DNA from: DASVWH01 sp036389715
GTDB lineage: Bacteria; Acidobacteriota; Blastocatellia; Pyrinomonadales; Pyrinomonadaceae
Direction: 5' to 3'
Length of the DNA: 46,862 nucleotides
Assembly (NCBI GenBank): GCA_036389715.1
Contig: DASVWH010000029.1
Coordinates: 1 to 46,862 of the forward strand
A program made the translations under genes and the position numbers. Under the pieces are notes generated by a model. That model was not told where the DNA came from, made no database searches, and saw nothing but the letters and a program-made list of their open reading frames with translations. Position 1 is the first letter of the stretch. Every line of letters begins with the position of its first letter. Below are positions 1 through 6,728 of the stretch, piece by piece.

Positions 1-702
1 CCCGTCGCCCTGGTTCCCGATCATGTCTTCGGCGGGCACACGGCAGCCGCTGAACTCAATCTCGCCGACAGGGTGCGGCGCTATCAGCTCCGTCCGCTCT
101 CGAACGTGGAAGCCCGACATGCGCGCCCCGACGACGAAAGCGGAGAGCTCTGCCCGCCCGTCCGCGCGCGTCCCGGTCCGGGCGAAGACCGTGTAGAAAT
201 CGGCCAGCCCCGCGTTCGAGATGAAACGCTTGCGCCCGTCGAGCACGTACCAATCGCCGTCGCGCCGCGCGGTCGTCTCTATCGCGGCGACATCGGAACC
301 CGCCCCGGCCTCCGTCAGCGCAAAGGCCGCGATGGCCTTTCCCGTAGCGGCACGCGCCAGCCAGAAATCGCGCACGTGTTCGGGCGCGGCGACGCCGATG
401 GCGTAAGTCCCCAGGCCCTGCATGACGAAAGCGAGGTCCGCCAACGAAGAAGAGTACGAGAGCGCCTCGCGGACCAAACACAAAGAGCGCACGTCAATGG
501 CCCTGCCATCGGAAGCGACCGCGTAGCGCAAGAGCCCGGCCCCGGCCAGCATCGCTAGCAGGGCGCGAAACTGCGCCTCGACATCCGGCTCTTCGCCCGC
601 GCGCGGCTCAATCTCGCGCGCCGCGAAACCCTCCACGCTCAGTGCCAGGTCGCGCTGCTCCTCCGTAAAAAACGGTGTCTCCGTGATGAATCGGTCCGGC
701 AT
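1..702 (-). CDS. acyl-CoA dehydrogenase, partial (C-terminus off the window)
   Basis: The first 234 residues of an acyl-CoA dehydrogenase (FAD-dependent alpha,beta-dehydrogenation of acyl-CoA) run from ATG at 700-702 off the left edge. Visible features are an N-terminal helical region, then FALTEAGAGSD (the family's ALTEPxAGSD flavin/substrate loop) and the start of the beta-barrel domain (ISNAGLADFYTVFARTG). It is the last visible gene of a minus-strand operon with crotonases, an SDR and RidA, which suggests a CoA-thioester degradation pathway. The start lies 5 bp from a heptad-repeat element and no Shine-Dalgarno sequence is visible. The true substrate cannot be told; the catalytic Glu region is beyond the edge. 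Confidence 0.93.
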   Translation of the reverse strand, partial: MPDRFITETPFFTEEQRDLALSVEGFAAREIEPRAGEEPDVEAQFRALLAMLAGAGLLRYAVASDGRAIDVRSLCLVREALSYSSSLADLAFVMQGLGTYAIGVAAPEHVRDFWLARAATGKAIAAFALTEAGAGSDVAAIETTARRDGDWYVLDGRKRFISNAGLADFYTVFARTGTRADGRAELSAFVVGARMSGFHVRERTELIAPHPVGEIEFSGCRVPAEDMIGNQGDG

Positions 703-707
703 ATACT

Positions 708-867
708 GGTCAATAGTAAATGGTCAATGGTCAATGGTGAATCGTTAATCGTTAATCGTTAATCGTGAATCGTGAATAGATAAAAGCAATTGCTTTGAGA
801 CCCCGGCCTCTCTCTCTCTTTTTCTATTTACCATTTACCATTTACGATTCACTATTCACGATTTACC
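708..867. repeat. heptad-armed inverted intergenic element A1
   Basis: Ten back-to-back heptads of pattern NGTNAAT (708-777) face six heptads of pattern ATTNACN (826-867), the reverse-complement pattern. They flank a 48-bp core (778-825) beginning AGATAAAAGCAATTGC and ending CTCTTTTTCT. Two related elements lie at 1659-1777 and 3958-4082; their cores match this one in the opposite orientation. The last heptads overlap the end of the neighbouring crotonase gene and supply its stop codon (856-858). Function unknown; as RNA it could form a long imperfect hairpin. Confidence 0.85.
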
Positions 868-1653
868 AAACTTCGGCTCGCGTTTCTCGACGAAGGCTTC
901 ATATGCCTCGCGGTAGTCAGGGTGCTGCATACAGGTGGCCTGCGCCTGTGCTTCCCATTCGAGGGCGGTGTCGAGGCTCAAATCCATTTCGCGGTCGAGC
1001 AGCTCTTTGGTCATGGCGAGGGCGAAGGCAGGGCCGCGCGCCAGCTTCTCGGCCAGCGCGCGGGTCTCCGCTTGAAGCTCGTCACGGCCGACAACGCGAT
1101 TGTAGAGCCCGATTCGCTGCGCTTCCTCGGCCGAAACGAAGTCGCCCGTGTAGAGCATCTCCGTCGCTTTGGCCAGCCCGACCAGACGCGGCAACAGGTA
1201 GGCCGCGCCCATGTCAGCGCCCGAGAGCCCGACGCGGACGAAGAGAAAAGCGATTTTGGCTTCGGGGGCGGCGATGCGTATGTCCGAGGCGAGGGCGATG
1301 CACGCGCCCGCGCCCGCGGTCGTCCCGTTGAGACTGGCGATGACGGGCTTCGGCAGCGCGCGGATGTTGCGCACGAGCGCACAGGTCATGCGCGTGAACT
1401 CCAGTAACCCCTCCATGTCGCGCGAGAACAGCTCTCCGATAATGTCGCGCACATCGCCGCCGGAACAGAACGCCCGCCCCGCGCCCGTAATGACGACCGC
1501 CCGCACACTCTCTTCGGCGCGCAGCGCGGCAAACGTCTCAGTCAGCTCGCGGTAGACTTCAAAGGTCAGCGCATTGAGCCGCTCAGGGCGATTCAGAGTG
1601 ATCGTCGCCACGCCCTCACGCTCTTCGTAAAGGAAACTTTTGGGTGTCAGCAT
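856..1653 (-). CDS. enoyl-CoA hydratase/isomerase family protein lacking both catalytic glutamates
   Basis: A 265-residue crotonase-fold protein. The oxyanion-hole motif FCSGGDV (residues 62-68) and the SLNGTTAGAGA segment (107-117) bind the acyl-CoA carbonyl. At the two positions that are Glu in true 2-enoyl-CoA hydratases it has Cys118 and Val139/Arg140 (segment LFVRVGLSGADMG), so simple hydration is unlikely; an isomerase, ring-opening or other crotonase reaction is possible. The ATG at 1653 is preferred because an ATG 18 bp upstream lies inside a heptad repeat; neither has a clear ribosome site. The last codons (KFGKS plus stop) fall in repeat A1, unlike the FKGR ends of the other two crotonases here. 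Confidence 0.9.
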   Translation of the reverse strand: MLTPKSFLYEEREGVATITLNRPERLNALTFEVYRELTETFAALRAEESVRAVVITGAGRAFCSGGDVRDIIGELFSRDMEGLLEFTRMTCALVRNIRALPKPVIASLNGTTAGAGACIALASDIRIAAPEAKIAFLFVRVGLSGADMGAAYLLPRLVGLAKATEMLYTGDFVSAEEAQRIGLYNRVVGRDELQAETRALAEKLARGPAFALAMTKELLDREMDLSLDTALEWEAQAQATCMQHPDYREAYEAFVEKREPKFGKS

Positions 1654-1658
1654 TGTTT

Positions 1659-1777
1659 GGTCAATAGTCAATAGTGAATCGTCAATAGTTAATGGTAAAT
1701 AGAAAAAGTAAAGAGAGAGGCTTTAAGTCTCAGGCACGCGCTTTTATCTATTCACGATTTACGATTTACCATTTACA
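1659..1777. repeat. heptad-armed inverted intergenic element A2
   Basis: Six NGTNAAT heptads (1659-1700), a 49-bp core (1701-1749, containing GGCTTTAAGTCTCA and ending CTTTTATCT) and four ATTNACN heptads (1750-1777). It fills the gap between the crotonase start (1653) and the ridA stop; the TAA stop of ridA (1773-1775) lies inside the last heptad. The core is the reverse complement of the A1 core with a few differences. Confidence 0.85.
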
Positions 1778-2177
1778 AAACAGCCATGCCTTCAATTTCG
1801 ACCTTCGCCTTCTCTTCGAGCAAGCCCTGGACTTCGACGAGGGCCATTGCGGGGAAGTGTCGCCCCATCCGCGCGCGCCAGTAACGGCCCACCTCCGCGA
1901 GCGCGGCGCTGTACTCCTGCTTGCTCGTCACGTAAACGGTGAGACGCGCGATCTGGTCCGGCCCGCCCCCCGCCTCTGTGACGACGGCGATGACGTTGGC
2001 CAGCGCCTGGTCGAACTGTGCAGCGAAATCCGCGCCGGTGATCTGCTGGCGCTCGTCCCAGGCAATCTGCCCGGCGATGAACAGCAGCCTGCCGCCTGCG
2101 GGCGCGAGCACGCCGTTGGAGTAGCCGCGCGGTGCGCCGAGCGATGCCGGGTTGATGAAAGAGAGAGTGTTAGTCAT
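1773..2177 (-). CDS. RidA family (YjgF/YER057c/UK114) protein
   Basis: A 134-residue protein of usual RidA length. Recognisable segments are YSNGVLAPAGGRLLFIAGQI near the N-terminus, LTVYVTS in the middle and VEVQGLLEEKAKVEIEGMAV at the C-terminus. RidA proteins are trimers that hydrolyse reactive imines/enamines to ketones, or act as deaminases in aromatic-amine catabolism. The arginine that binds the substrate carboxylate in canonical RidA (FPARS context) is replaced here (FPAMAL), so it belongs to a divergent subgroup. Its place among crotonases, an SDR and an acyl-CoA dehydrogenase suggests pathway-specific removal of an amino group from a CoA intermediate (inference). The start codon touches an octad repeat element. 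Confidence 0.92.
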   Translation of the reverse strand: MTNTLSFINPASLGAPRGYSNGVLAPAGGRLLFIAGQIAWDERQQITGADFAAQFDQALANVIAVVTEAGGGPDQIARLTVYVTSKQEYSAALAEVGRYWRARMGRHFPAMALVEVQGLLEEKAKVEIEGMAVL

Positions 2178-2233
2178 TGATTCATTTGTTCATTGATTCA
2201 TTGATTCGGCAGGCACATGAATCGTTGATTCAA
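2177..2233. repeat. octad-armed inverted intergenic element B1
   Basis: Four octads of pattern TTNNTTCR (2177-2208: TTGATTCA, TTTGTTCA, TTGATTCA, TTGATTCG), a 9-bp centre, then TGAATCGT and TGATTCAA (2218-2233) as the inverted arm. It fills the whole gap between the ridA start codon and the SDR stop codon (2230-2232), which lies inside the last unit. Related to elements at 3083, 13660 and 40256. Confidence 0.75.
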
Positions 2234-3009
2234 GACAGAACGCTGCCGCCGTCCACGTTGATGGCCTGGCCGTTGATGCCGCGTCCCTCGTCGCTGGCCA
2301 GCAACAGGGCCAGCGCGGCGACCTCCTCGGGCGTGATGAGCCGGTTCTGCGGGCTCATCCGGTTGAGCACGTCGCGCGCTTCTTCAGCCGACTTGCCCGT
2401 CTTGGCGGAGATGTTTTCGACGGCATGCTCGGCCATCTCCGTCTCGACGTAGCCGGGGCAGATGGCATTGACCGTCACGCCCCTGGCCGCGACTTCGAGC
2501 GCCACCGAGCGCGTCAATCCCACTACGCCGTGCTTCGACGCCGTATAAGCGGAGATATAGGGCGCGCCGGTCTTGCCCGCAATCGAGGCGATGTTGATGA
2601 CACGCCCCCAGCCGCGCTCAAGCATCCGGGGCAGCGCCGCCCGCGTGCAGTAGAACGTGCCCGTGAGATTGACTGCGAGGTGACGATGCCAGATCGCGTC
2701 CTCCGTTTTAACGAGCGGTGCGCTTTCCGCCACACCGGCGTTGTTGACGAGAATATCAATGCCTCCGAGCCGCTCCGCAACAGCCTGGAAGGCGCGCTCG
2801 ACGCTCTCTTTGTCCGAGACATCGCAGGTCGCATGAGCCGTCTCGACGCCGCATTGTTCTCTGAGTTCCCGTGCGACGCGCTCGACTTCCGGTGCGGTGC
2901 GCGCGACGACGGCGATGCGTGCGCCCTCGCGCGCGAACGCGAAGGCCACCGCGCGACCGATGCCGCGTCCGCCGCCCGTGATGAACGCGATTTTGTCCAC
3001 CAGCTTCAT
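2230..3009 (-). CDS. SDR family NAD(P)-dependent oxidoreductase (FabG / 3-hydroxyacyl-CoA dehydrogenase type)
   Basis: A 259-residue classical short-chain dehydrogenase. It has the nucleotide-binding TGGGRGIG at residues 11-18, NNAG at 89-92, and the catalytic set Asn114, Ser142, Tyr155 and Lys159 (YTASK). The C-terminal NVDGG motif is typical of FabG-like enzymes. In this operon it most plausibly oxidises a 3-hydroxyacyl-CoA made by the neighbouring crotonases. The ATG at 3009 gives MKLVDKIAFITGG, the normal family start; a TTG four codons upstream would extend it but has no ribosome site. The stop is inside repeat B1. Confidence 0.92.
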   Translation of the reverse strand: MKLVDKIAFITGGGRGIGRAVAFAFAREGARIAVVARTAPEVERVARELREQCGVETAHATCDVSDKESVERAFQAVAERLGGIDILVNNAGVAESAPLVKTEDAIWHRHLAVNLTGTFYCTRAALPRMLERGWGRVINIASIAGKTGAPYISAYTASKHGVVGLTRSVALEVAARGVTVNAICPGYVETEMAEHAVENISAKTGKSAEEARDVLNRMSPQNRLITPEEVAALALLLASDEGRGINGQAINVDGGSVLS

Positions 3010-3016
3010 CAGAAGA

Positions 3017-3077
3017 TTCAAGGCTCAAAGCTCAAGGTTGATGTTCGCCCTCACAACTTTGAACCTTAAACTTTGAG
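3017..3077. repeat. heptad-armed inverted intergenic element D
   Basis: Three heptads (TTCAAGG, CTCAAAG, CTCAAGG; 3017-3037), a 19-bp centre and three inverted heptads (CTTTGAA, CCTTAAA, CTTTGAG; 3057-3077). The arms pair with some G-U type mismatches. Same 7-bp architecture as the A elements but a different unit sequence. It starts 8 bp upstream of the SDR start. Confidence 0.7.
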
Positions 3078-3082
3078 CCGGG

Positions 3083-3155
3083 TTTGATTTAGTGATTGAT
3101 TCATTGAGCTGCCGGGCGAATTGCTGAATGAATCAATGGTTACATGAGTAAATCG
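3083..3155. repeat. octad-armed inverted intergenic element B2
   Basis: GATTTAGT, GATTGATT and CATTGAGC units surround a core TTGAGCTGCCGGGCGAATTG, followed by an inverted TGAATGAATCAATGG arm. The core matches, in reverse complement, that of the element at 40256-40352 (GAGCAGCTCAATGAATC). It lies between element D and the end of the next crotonase gene. Confidence 0.65.
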
Positions 3156-3162
3156 CTTTTCT

Positions 3163-3951
3163 TCATCTCCCCTTGAACTGCGGGGCGCGCTTTTCCAGAA
3201 AGGCGCGGACTCCCTCGCGGCCGTCTTCGGACTCGAAGCAGCGGAGCTGGGCTTCCATCTCGTATTGCAGCATTTTGTCCAGGCTCTCGACATCGCTCAT
3301 GTAAATCGCGTGCTTGGCCGCCGCAATCGAGACGGGCGGCGCGGCCCGCAGCCGCCCGGCCAGGAGGCGCGTCTCCCGCTCCAAATCTTCGGCCGCCACG
3401 ACGCGGTTTACCAGCCCCAGCCTGAGGGCCTCTTCCGCATCAATCGCATCGCCCAGGAAGCATAGCTCGCAGGCTTTGTTCGGCGCGACCAGCCGCGGCA
3501 GGAAGTAAGTCCCGCCCCAGTCCGGGTGAAGCCCTATCTTGACGAAAGACTGGCTGAAGGTGGCCGTCGTCGAAGCGATGCGCAGGTCACAGGCCAGTGC
3601 GAGATTGAAGCCCGCGCCCGATGCGGGCCCGTTGATCGAAGCGATGACGGGTTTGGGCATCTCCCTGATGGCCAGCACCACGCGGCGTCCCGCGCCCAGC
3701 ATCCGCGCGAACTCCGCCGTGTCGCCGCGCTCGGCCAGCTCCGCCATGTACGAGACATCGCCGCCCGCACAAAAGCCGCGCCCCGCGCCCGTAATGACGA
3801 TCACCCGCACCGCGCGGTCGCTGGCCGCCTGTTCGAGCACCTCCGCCAGATCACGACGCATCCGCCCGACAAACGCATTGAGCTTTTCAGGCCGGTTGAG
3901 CACGACCGTCACGATGCCGTCTTCTTCCGCGACTCTGATGTGTTCGTACAT
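3163..3951 (-). CDS. PaaG-like crotonase (enoyl-CoA isomerase/hydratase family)
   Basis: A 262-residue crotonase. The oxyanion-hole FCAGGDV is at 60-66. The two hydratase glutamates are replaced by Asn116 and Phe136, while Asp144 in GLHPDWGGTYFLPRL matches the PDxGGT aspartate typical of PaaG-type isomerases that act on ring or unsaturated acyl-CoAs. An isomerase or oxepin-forming role is therefore more likely than plain hydration. ATG at 3951 is chosen; the 22 upstream in-frame residues are repeat-derived sequence (LLLFLFTIYDLLLT). Second gene of the minus-strand operon. Confidence 0.9.
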   Translation of the reverse strand: MYEHIRVAEEDGIVTVVLNRPEKLNAFVGRMRRDLAEVLEQAASDRAVRVIVITGAGRGFCAGGDVSYMAELAERGDTAEFARMLGAGRRVVLAIREMPKPVIASINGPASGAGFNLALACDLRIASTTATFSQSFVKIGLHPDWGGTYFLPRLVAPNKACELCFLGDAIDAEEALRLGLVNRVVAAEDLERETRLLAGRLRAAPPVSIAAAKHAIYMSDVESLDKMLQYEMEAQLRCFESEDGREGVRAFLEKRAPQFKGR

Positions 3952-3957
3952 AAAGCG

Positions 3958-4082
3958 GGTCAATAGTAAATCGTAAATAGTAAATAGAAAAAGCAAGAGA
4001 GCGGCTTTAAGTCTCACGCAATTGCTTTTATCTATTCACGATTCACGATTGACGATTTACTATTTACCATTGACCTATTACC
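3958..4082. repeat. heptad-armed inverted intergenic element A3
   Basis: Four NGTNAAT heptads (3958-3985), a 48-bp core (3986-4033, containing GGCTTTAAGTCTCA and CAATTGCTTTTATCT) and seven ATTNACN-type heptads (4034-4082). It fills the space from 7 bp upstream of the PaaG-like start to the stop codon (TAA, 4078-4080) of the next crotonase gene. Its core is closest to A2. Confidence 0.85.
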
Positions 4083-4914
4083 TTCCTTTGAATTGCGGCT
4101 TGCGTTTACCGGCGTAGGCGTCCAGGCCCTCGCGCGCGTCTTCGGACTGAAAGAGCTGTTGCTGTAGCTCGCGCTCCAGGGCCAGCCCGTACTCGAAGGG
4201 AATCTCAGCGCCCGATTGAACGCTGCGCTTGATGCGGCCGACCGCGTGCGCAGCCTTGTGCGGGAGCGTGAACCGGCGCGCATAGGCGAGCACCTGCCGC
4301 ATAAAGTCCTCGGCCGTGTCGGCGTCGTAGACGTGATTGATGAGCCCCAGTTCCTGCCCGCGCTCGAAGTCGAAAAGCTCGCCCGTCGTCATCAATTCGA
4401 TGGCGCGGGATTTACCGACGATGCGGACCAGCCGCTGTGTGCCGCCAGTGCCGGGCAGCACTCCGAGCGTCACTTCGGGCAGGCCCATCTTGCCCGCGCC
4501 GCGCCGCGCGATGCGAATGTCCGCGGCCATCGCCACTTCCAGGCCGCCGCCGACCGTGTGGCCGTTCAAGGCCGCGATGACGAGCTTCGGCGTCTGCTCA
4601 AGGCGCGAGAGCGTCTCGTTGGCGTGCAGACAGAAGAAGTATTTGAACGTGGGCGTCATCTCCGTCAGGGTATTGATGTTCGCGCCCGCAGAGAAGAACT
4701 TCTCGCCGCCCCCTGTGATGACTATGACCTGCGCGCTCTCGTCCATCCGCGCGTCGAGAATCGAGCGGTCAAGCTCGCGCATCATCTCGTAGGTGTAGGT
4801 GTTGGCCGGAGGATCGTTGAGCGTGAGCAGGGCTATGCCCTCCTCGACGCGATAACGGACCAGCCGACCCGTCTCTCCGTCTGCCCCTTGAGCCTTTGCT
4901 TCCGCTTCTGCCAT
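4078..4914 (-). CDS. enoyl-CoA hydratase (canonical catalytic glutamates)
   Basis: A 278-residue crotonase with all hydratase residues: oxyanion-hole FFSAGANI (73-80), GGGLEVAMAAD with Glu126, and GLPEVTLGVLPGTGGTQRL with Glu147. It would hydrate 2-enoyl-CoA to 3-hydroxyacyl-CoA. It is the promoter-proximal gene of the minus-strand operon; an AAGGGGTG stretch lies about 13 nt upstream of the ATG. The N-terminal 17 residues are charged and extra relative to the minimal fold. Its C-terminus PQFKGR is of the normal family type. Confidence 0.93.
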   Translation of the reverse strand: MAEAEAKAQGADGETGRLVRYRVEEGIALLTLNDPPANTYTYEMMRELDRSILDARMDESAQVIVITGGGEKFFSAGANINTLTEMTPTFKYFFCLHANETLSRLEQTPKLVIAALNGHTVGGGLEVAMAADIRIARRGAGKMGLPEVTLGVLPGTGGTQRLVRIVGKSRAIELMTTGELFDFERGQELGLINHVYDADTAEDFMRQVLAYARRFTLPHKAAHAVGRIKRSVQSGAEIPFEYGLALERELQQQLFQSEDAREGLDAYAGKRKPQFKGR

Positions 4915-5111
4915 TAATTTAAGTTCACCCCTTCAATGATTTTCAGGCCCCGGTTCCGGGCGGCCCGGCTGCGGCCCCGTTTGAGCTGCCCGAAGAGTTA
5001 TGCATTTGACGAAGCCTTTGACTGAAAAAGTAGTGCTCCCGGGTTAATCCGTCAAGCAGCCGCCGCCCTGCTCCCGGAAACGCCCGATGGACGGGCGTTG
5101 GATTTCGCGGC

Positions 5112-5141
5112 TTGACAGGCTGGCCCGGTGGCGCGTAGGGT
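5112..5141 (+). promoter_or_regulatory. predicted sigma-70 promoter of selC
   Basis: A perfect -35 hexamer TTGACA (5112-5117) is followed after 18 bp by TAGGGT (5136-5141), sharing first, second and last bases with TATAAT. The transcript would start about 10-15 bp before the tRNA 5' end at 5159. Prediction only. Confidence 0.5.
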
Positions 5142-5158
5142 TTGTCGCCATCAACCGG

Positions 5159-5257
5159 GGAGGCGCATCTGTTCTGGTGAACGGCGCGGTCTTCAAAACC
5201 GTCAGTGAGCCTGTGAGAACAGGCTTAGGTAGGTTCGATTCCTACACGCCTCCGCCA
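5159..5257 (+). tRNA. selC: tRNA-Sec (anticodon UCA)
   Basis: A 99-nt selenocysteine tRNA. The acceptor strand GGAGGCG pairs with CGCCTCC, and the eighth pair expected in bacterial tRNA-Sec is a C-A mismatch. The D stem is 6 bp (CTGTTC/GAACGG, one G-U), the anticodon loop CTTCAAA carries UCA at 5193-5195, the variable arm is a long 7-bp hairpin (AGCCTGT/ACAGGCT), the T arm is GTAGG-TTCGATT-CCTAC, and the discriminator G plus CCA are encoded. The 6-bp D stem, long variable arm and UCA anticodon together distinguish it from tRNA-Ser and suppressors. It implies that the organism makes selenoproteins; no selA, selB or selD is in the window. Confidence 0.95.
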
Positions 5258-5266
5258 ATGAAAGCG

Positions 5267-5378
5267 GAAACTGGAAGGTCGAAGGGCGAAACCTGGGACG
5301 CGTCTTCGGCATGACCCAGGCTTAAATCAAAGCCCGGCTTTGTCCGCACTTTCATTCTTCACCCTTCGCCTTTGCTCT
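5267..5378. repeat. degenerate heptad-armed inverted element E1
   Basis: GAAACTG, GAAGGTC, GAAGGGC and GAAACCT (5267-5294) face TTCATTC, TTCACCC, TTCGCCT and TTGCTCT (5351-5378) across a GC-rich centre containing CAGGCTTAAATCAAAGCC. It fills the gap between selC and dprA. Short GAAGGGC-type runs without a clear second arm also occur at about 9943-9970 and 14370-14398. Confidence 0.5.
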
Positions 5379-5379
5379 T

Positions 5380-6513
5380 ATGCATCAGTGGATTGCGCTG
5401 AACATGACGCCGGGCATCGGGCCGCGTGCGGCCGCCCGCCTCTTGGAGCGTTTTGGGTCGGCCGAGGCCGTTTTTAATGCGACGCGCGCCGAGCTGGAAG
5501 CCGTGCGGCTGCGGCCCGAAGCCATCGAGAGCATCATCAGGCGCGAGCTGGAAGAGAAGGCGGCGCTTGAGATCGAGCGCGTCCGGCAGCTCGGCGCGGA
5601 CGTGCTGCTGCTCGACGACGGCGTCTACCCGGCGCTGCTGCGCGAGGTCTTCGACCCGCCGATTACGCTCTACGTCCAGGGGGCCTGGGCCGAGTGCCTG
5701 GATGCGCCGTGTGTGGCGATGGTCGGCTCGCGCCGCTGCTCGACCTACGGGCAGAACGCGGCCGGGATGCTGGCCCGCGACCTGGCCGAGCGCGGCGTGA
5801 CGATTATCTCAGGGCTTGCCAGAGGGATAGACGCTGCGGCGCATAGAGGCGCGCTCGAAGCCGGGGGGCGGACGGTCGCGGTGATGGGAACGGGGCTGGA
5901 CCAGGTCTACCCGCGCGATCACAGGAAGCTGGCCGAGGAGATTCTGTCGAACGGCGGTGCGCTCGTCTCGGAATTCCCGCTGGAGACGCCGCCCGCGCCG
6001 CAGAATTTCCCCTACCGCAACCGCGTCATCAGCGGGCTTAGCCTCGGCACGCTGGTCGTGGAAGCGGCCGAGAATAGCGGCTCTTTGATTACGGCGCGGA
6101 TGGCGCTCGAACAGGGGCGCGAGGTCTTCGCCGTGCCGGGCAATATCACCTCGCGGAACTCCTTCGGGACTAACTATTTGATTAAGGGGGCGGGCGCGAA
6201 GCTCGTCCAGCAGTGGCAGGACATAGCCTCTGAGCTGCCATCGGAAATCGCTGCGCGGCTGCTGCCGCCCGAGCCGCAGAAAAAGGGCAAAGGGCGGGGC
6301 GTCGTCGAGCAGCTGGCGCTCGTCCCCGACGACCTCTCTGGAAACGAGCAGGCCGTTTGGAAGTTGCTTTCGACGGACGACCCGGCGCATATTGATGCGC
6401 TGGCAGAAGCGACACGTCTCTCCATCAACGAGCTGACGGGCGCGCTGCTGGGGCTCGAAATGCGGGAGCTGGTGCGGCAATTGCCGGGCAAATGCTTCGT
6501 CCGAAAATTGTGA
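5380..6513 (+). CDS. dprA: DNA-processing protein DprA
   Basis: A 377-residue DprA (Smf) protein, the recombination mediator that loads RecA on incoming single-stranded DNA during natural transformation. An N-terminal helix-hairpin-helix-like segment (MTPGIGPRAAARLLERFG) is followed by the Rossmann-type core with MVGSRRCSTYG, ISGLARGIDAAAHRGAL and GTGLDQVYPRDHR. A C-terminal winged-helix region lies at about 315-377. Length and motif order are normal for the family. The start follows element E1; no strong ribosome site is seen. topA follows on the same strand, a common bacterial order. Confidence 0.97.
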   Translation: MHQWIALNMTPGIGPRAAARLLERFGSAEAVFNATRAELEAVRLRPEAIESIIRRELEEKAALEIERVRQLGADVLLLDDGVYPALLREVFDPPITLYVQGAWAECLDAPCVAMVGSRRCSTYGQNAAGMLARDLAERGVTIISGLARGIDAAAHRGALEAGGRTVAVMGTGLDQVYPRDHRKLAEEILSNGGALVSEFPLETPPAPQNFPYRNRVISGLSLGTLVVEAAENSGSLITARMALEQGREVFAVPGNITSRNSFGTNYLIKGAGAKLVQQWQDIASELPSEIAARLLPPEPQKKGKGRGVVEQLALVPDDLSGNEQAVWKLLSTDDPAHIDALAEATRLSINELTGALLGLEMRELVRQLPGKCFVRKL

Positions 6514-6728
6514 CGGCGCTCGCCGGTAACTGTTGACGGACAAAGGGATAAAGTCGGCCCCGGACAGCGGCGCGGGGTCGTTTAAACGTGGCGGCGGCGT
6601 CCGAAATCGTCTTCGCGTGCATCTAAGGATAGGTCAATAAAGGAGTCAGAGGTAACAAGCGGCGCGAGAGCCGGAAGGCAAGTCTTGCCTGTCAAACCGT
6701 CACCCGCCACCTGTCACTGAATTTAAGA

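Noticed and set aside
708..4082. CRISPR array
   Set aside because: Repeats are 7-8 bp, contiguous with no unique spacers, and arranged in inverted arms; no cas genes are near.
5087..5314. Small plus-strand protein over the selC region
   Set aside because: The open frame runs through the tRNA-Sec gene and promoter; the tRNA fold explains the sequence.
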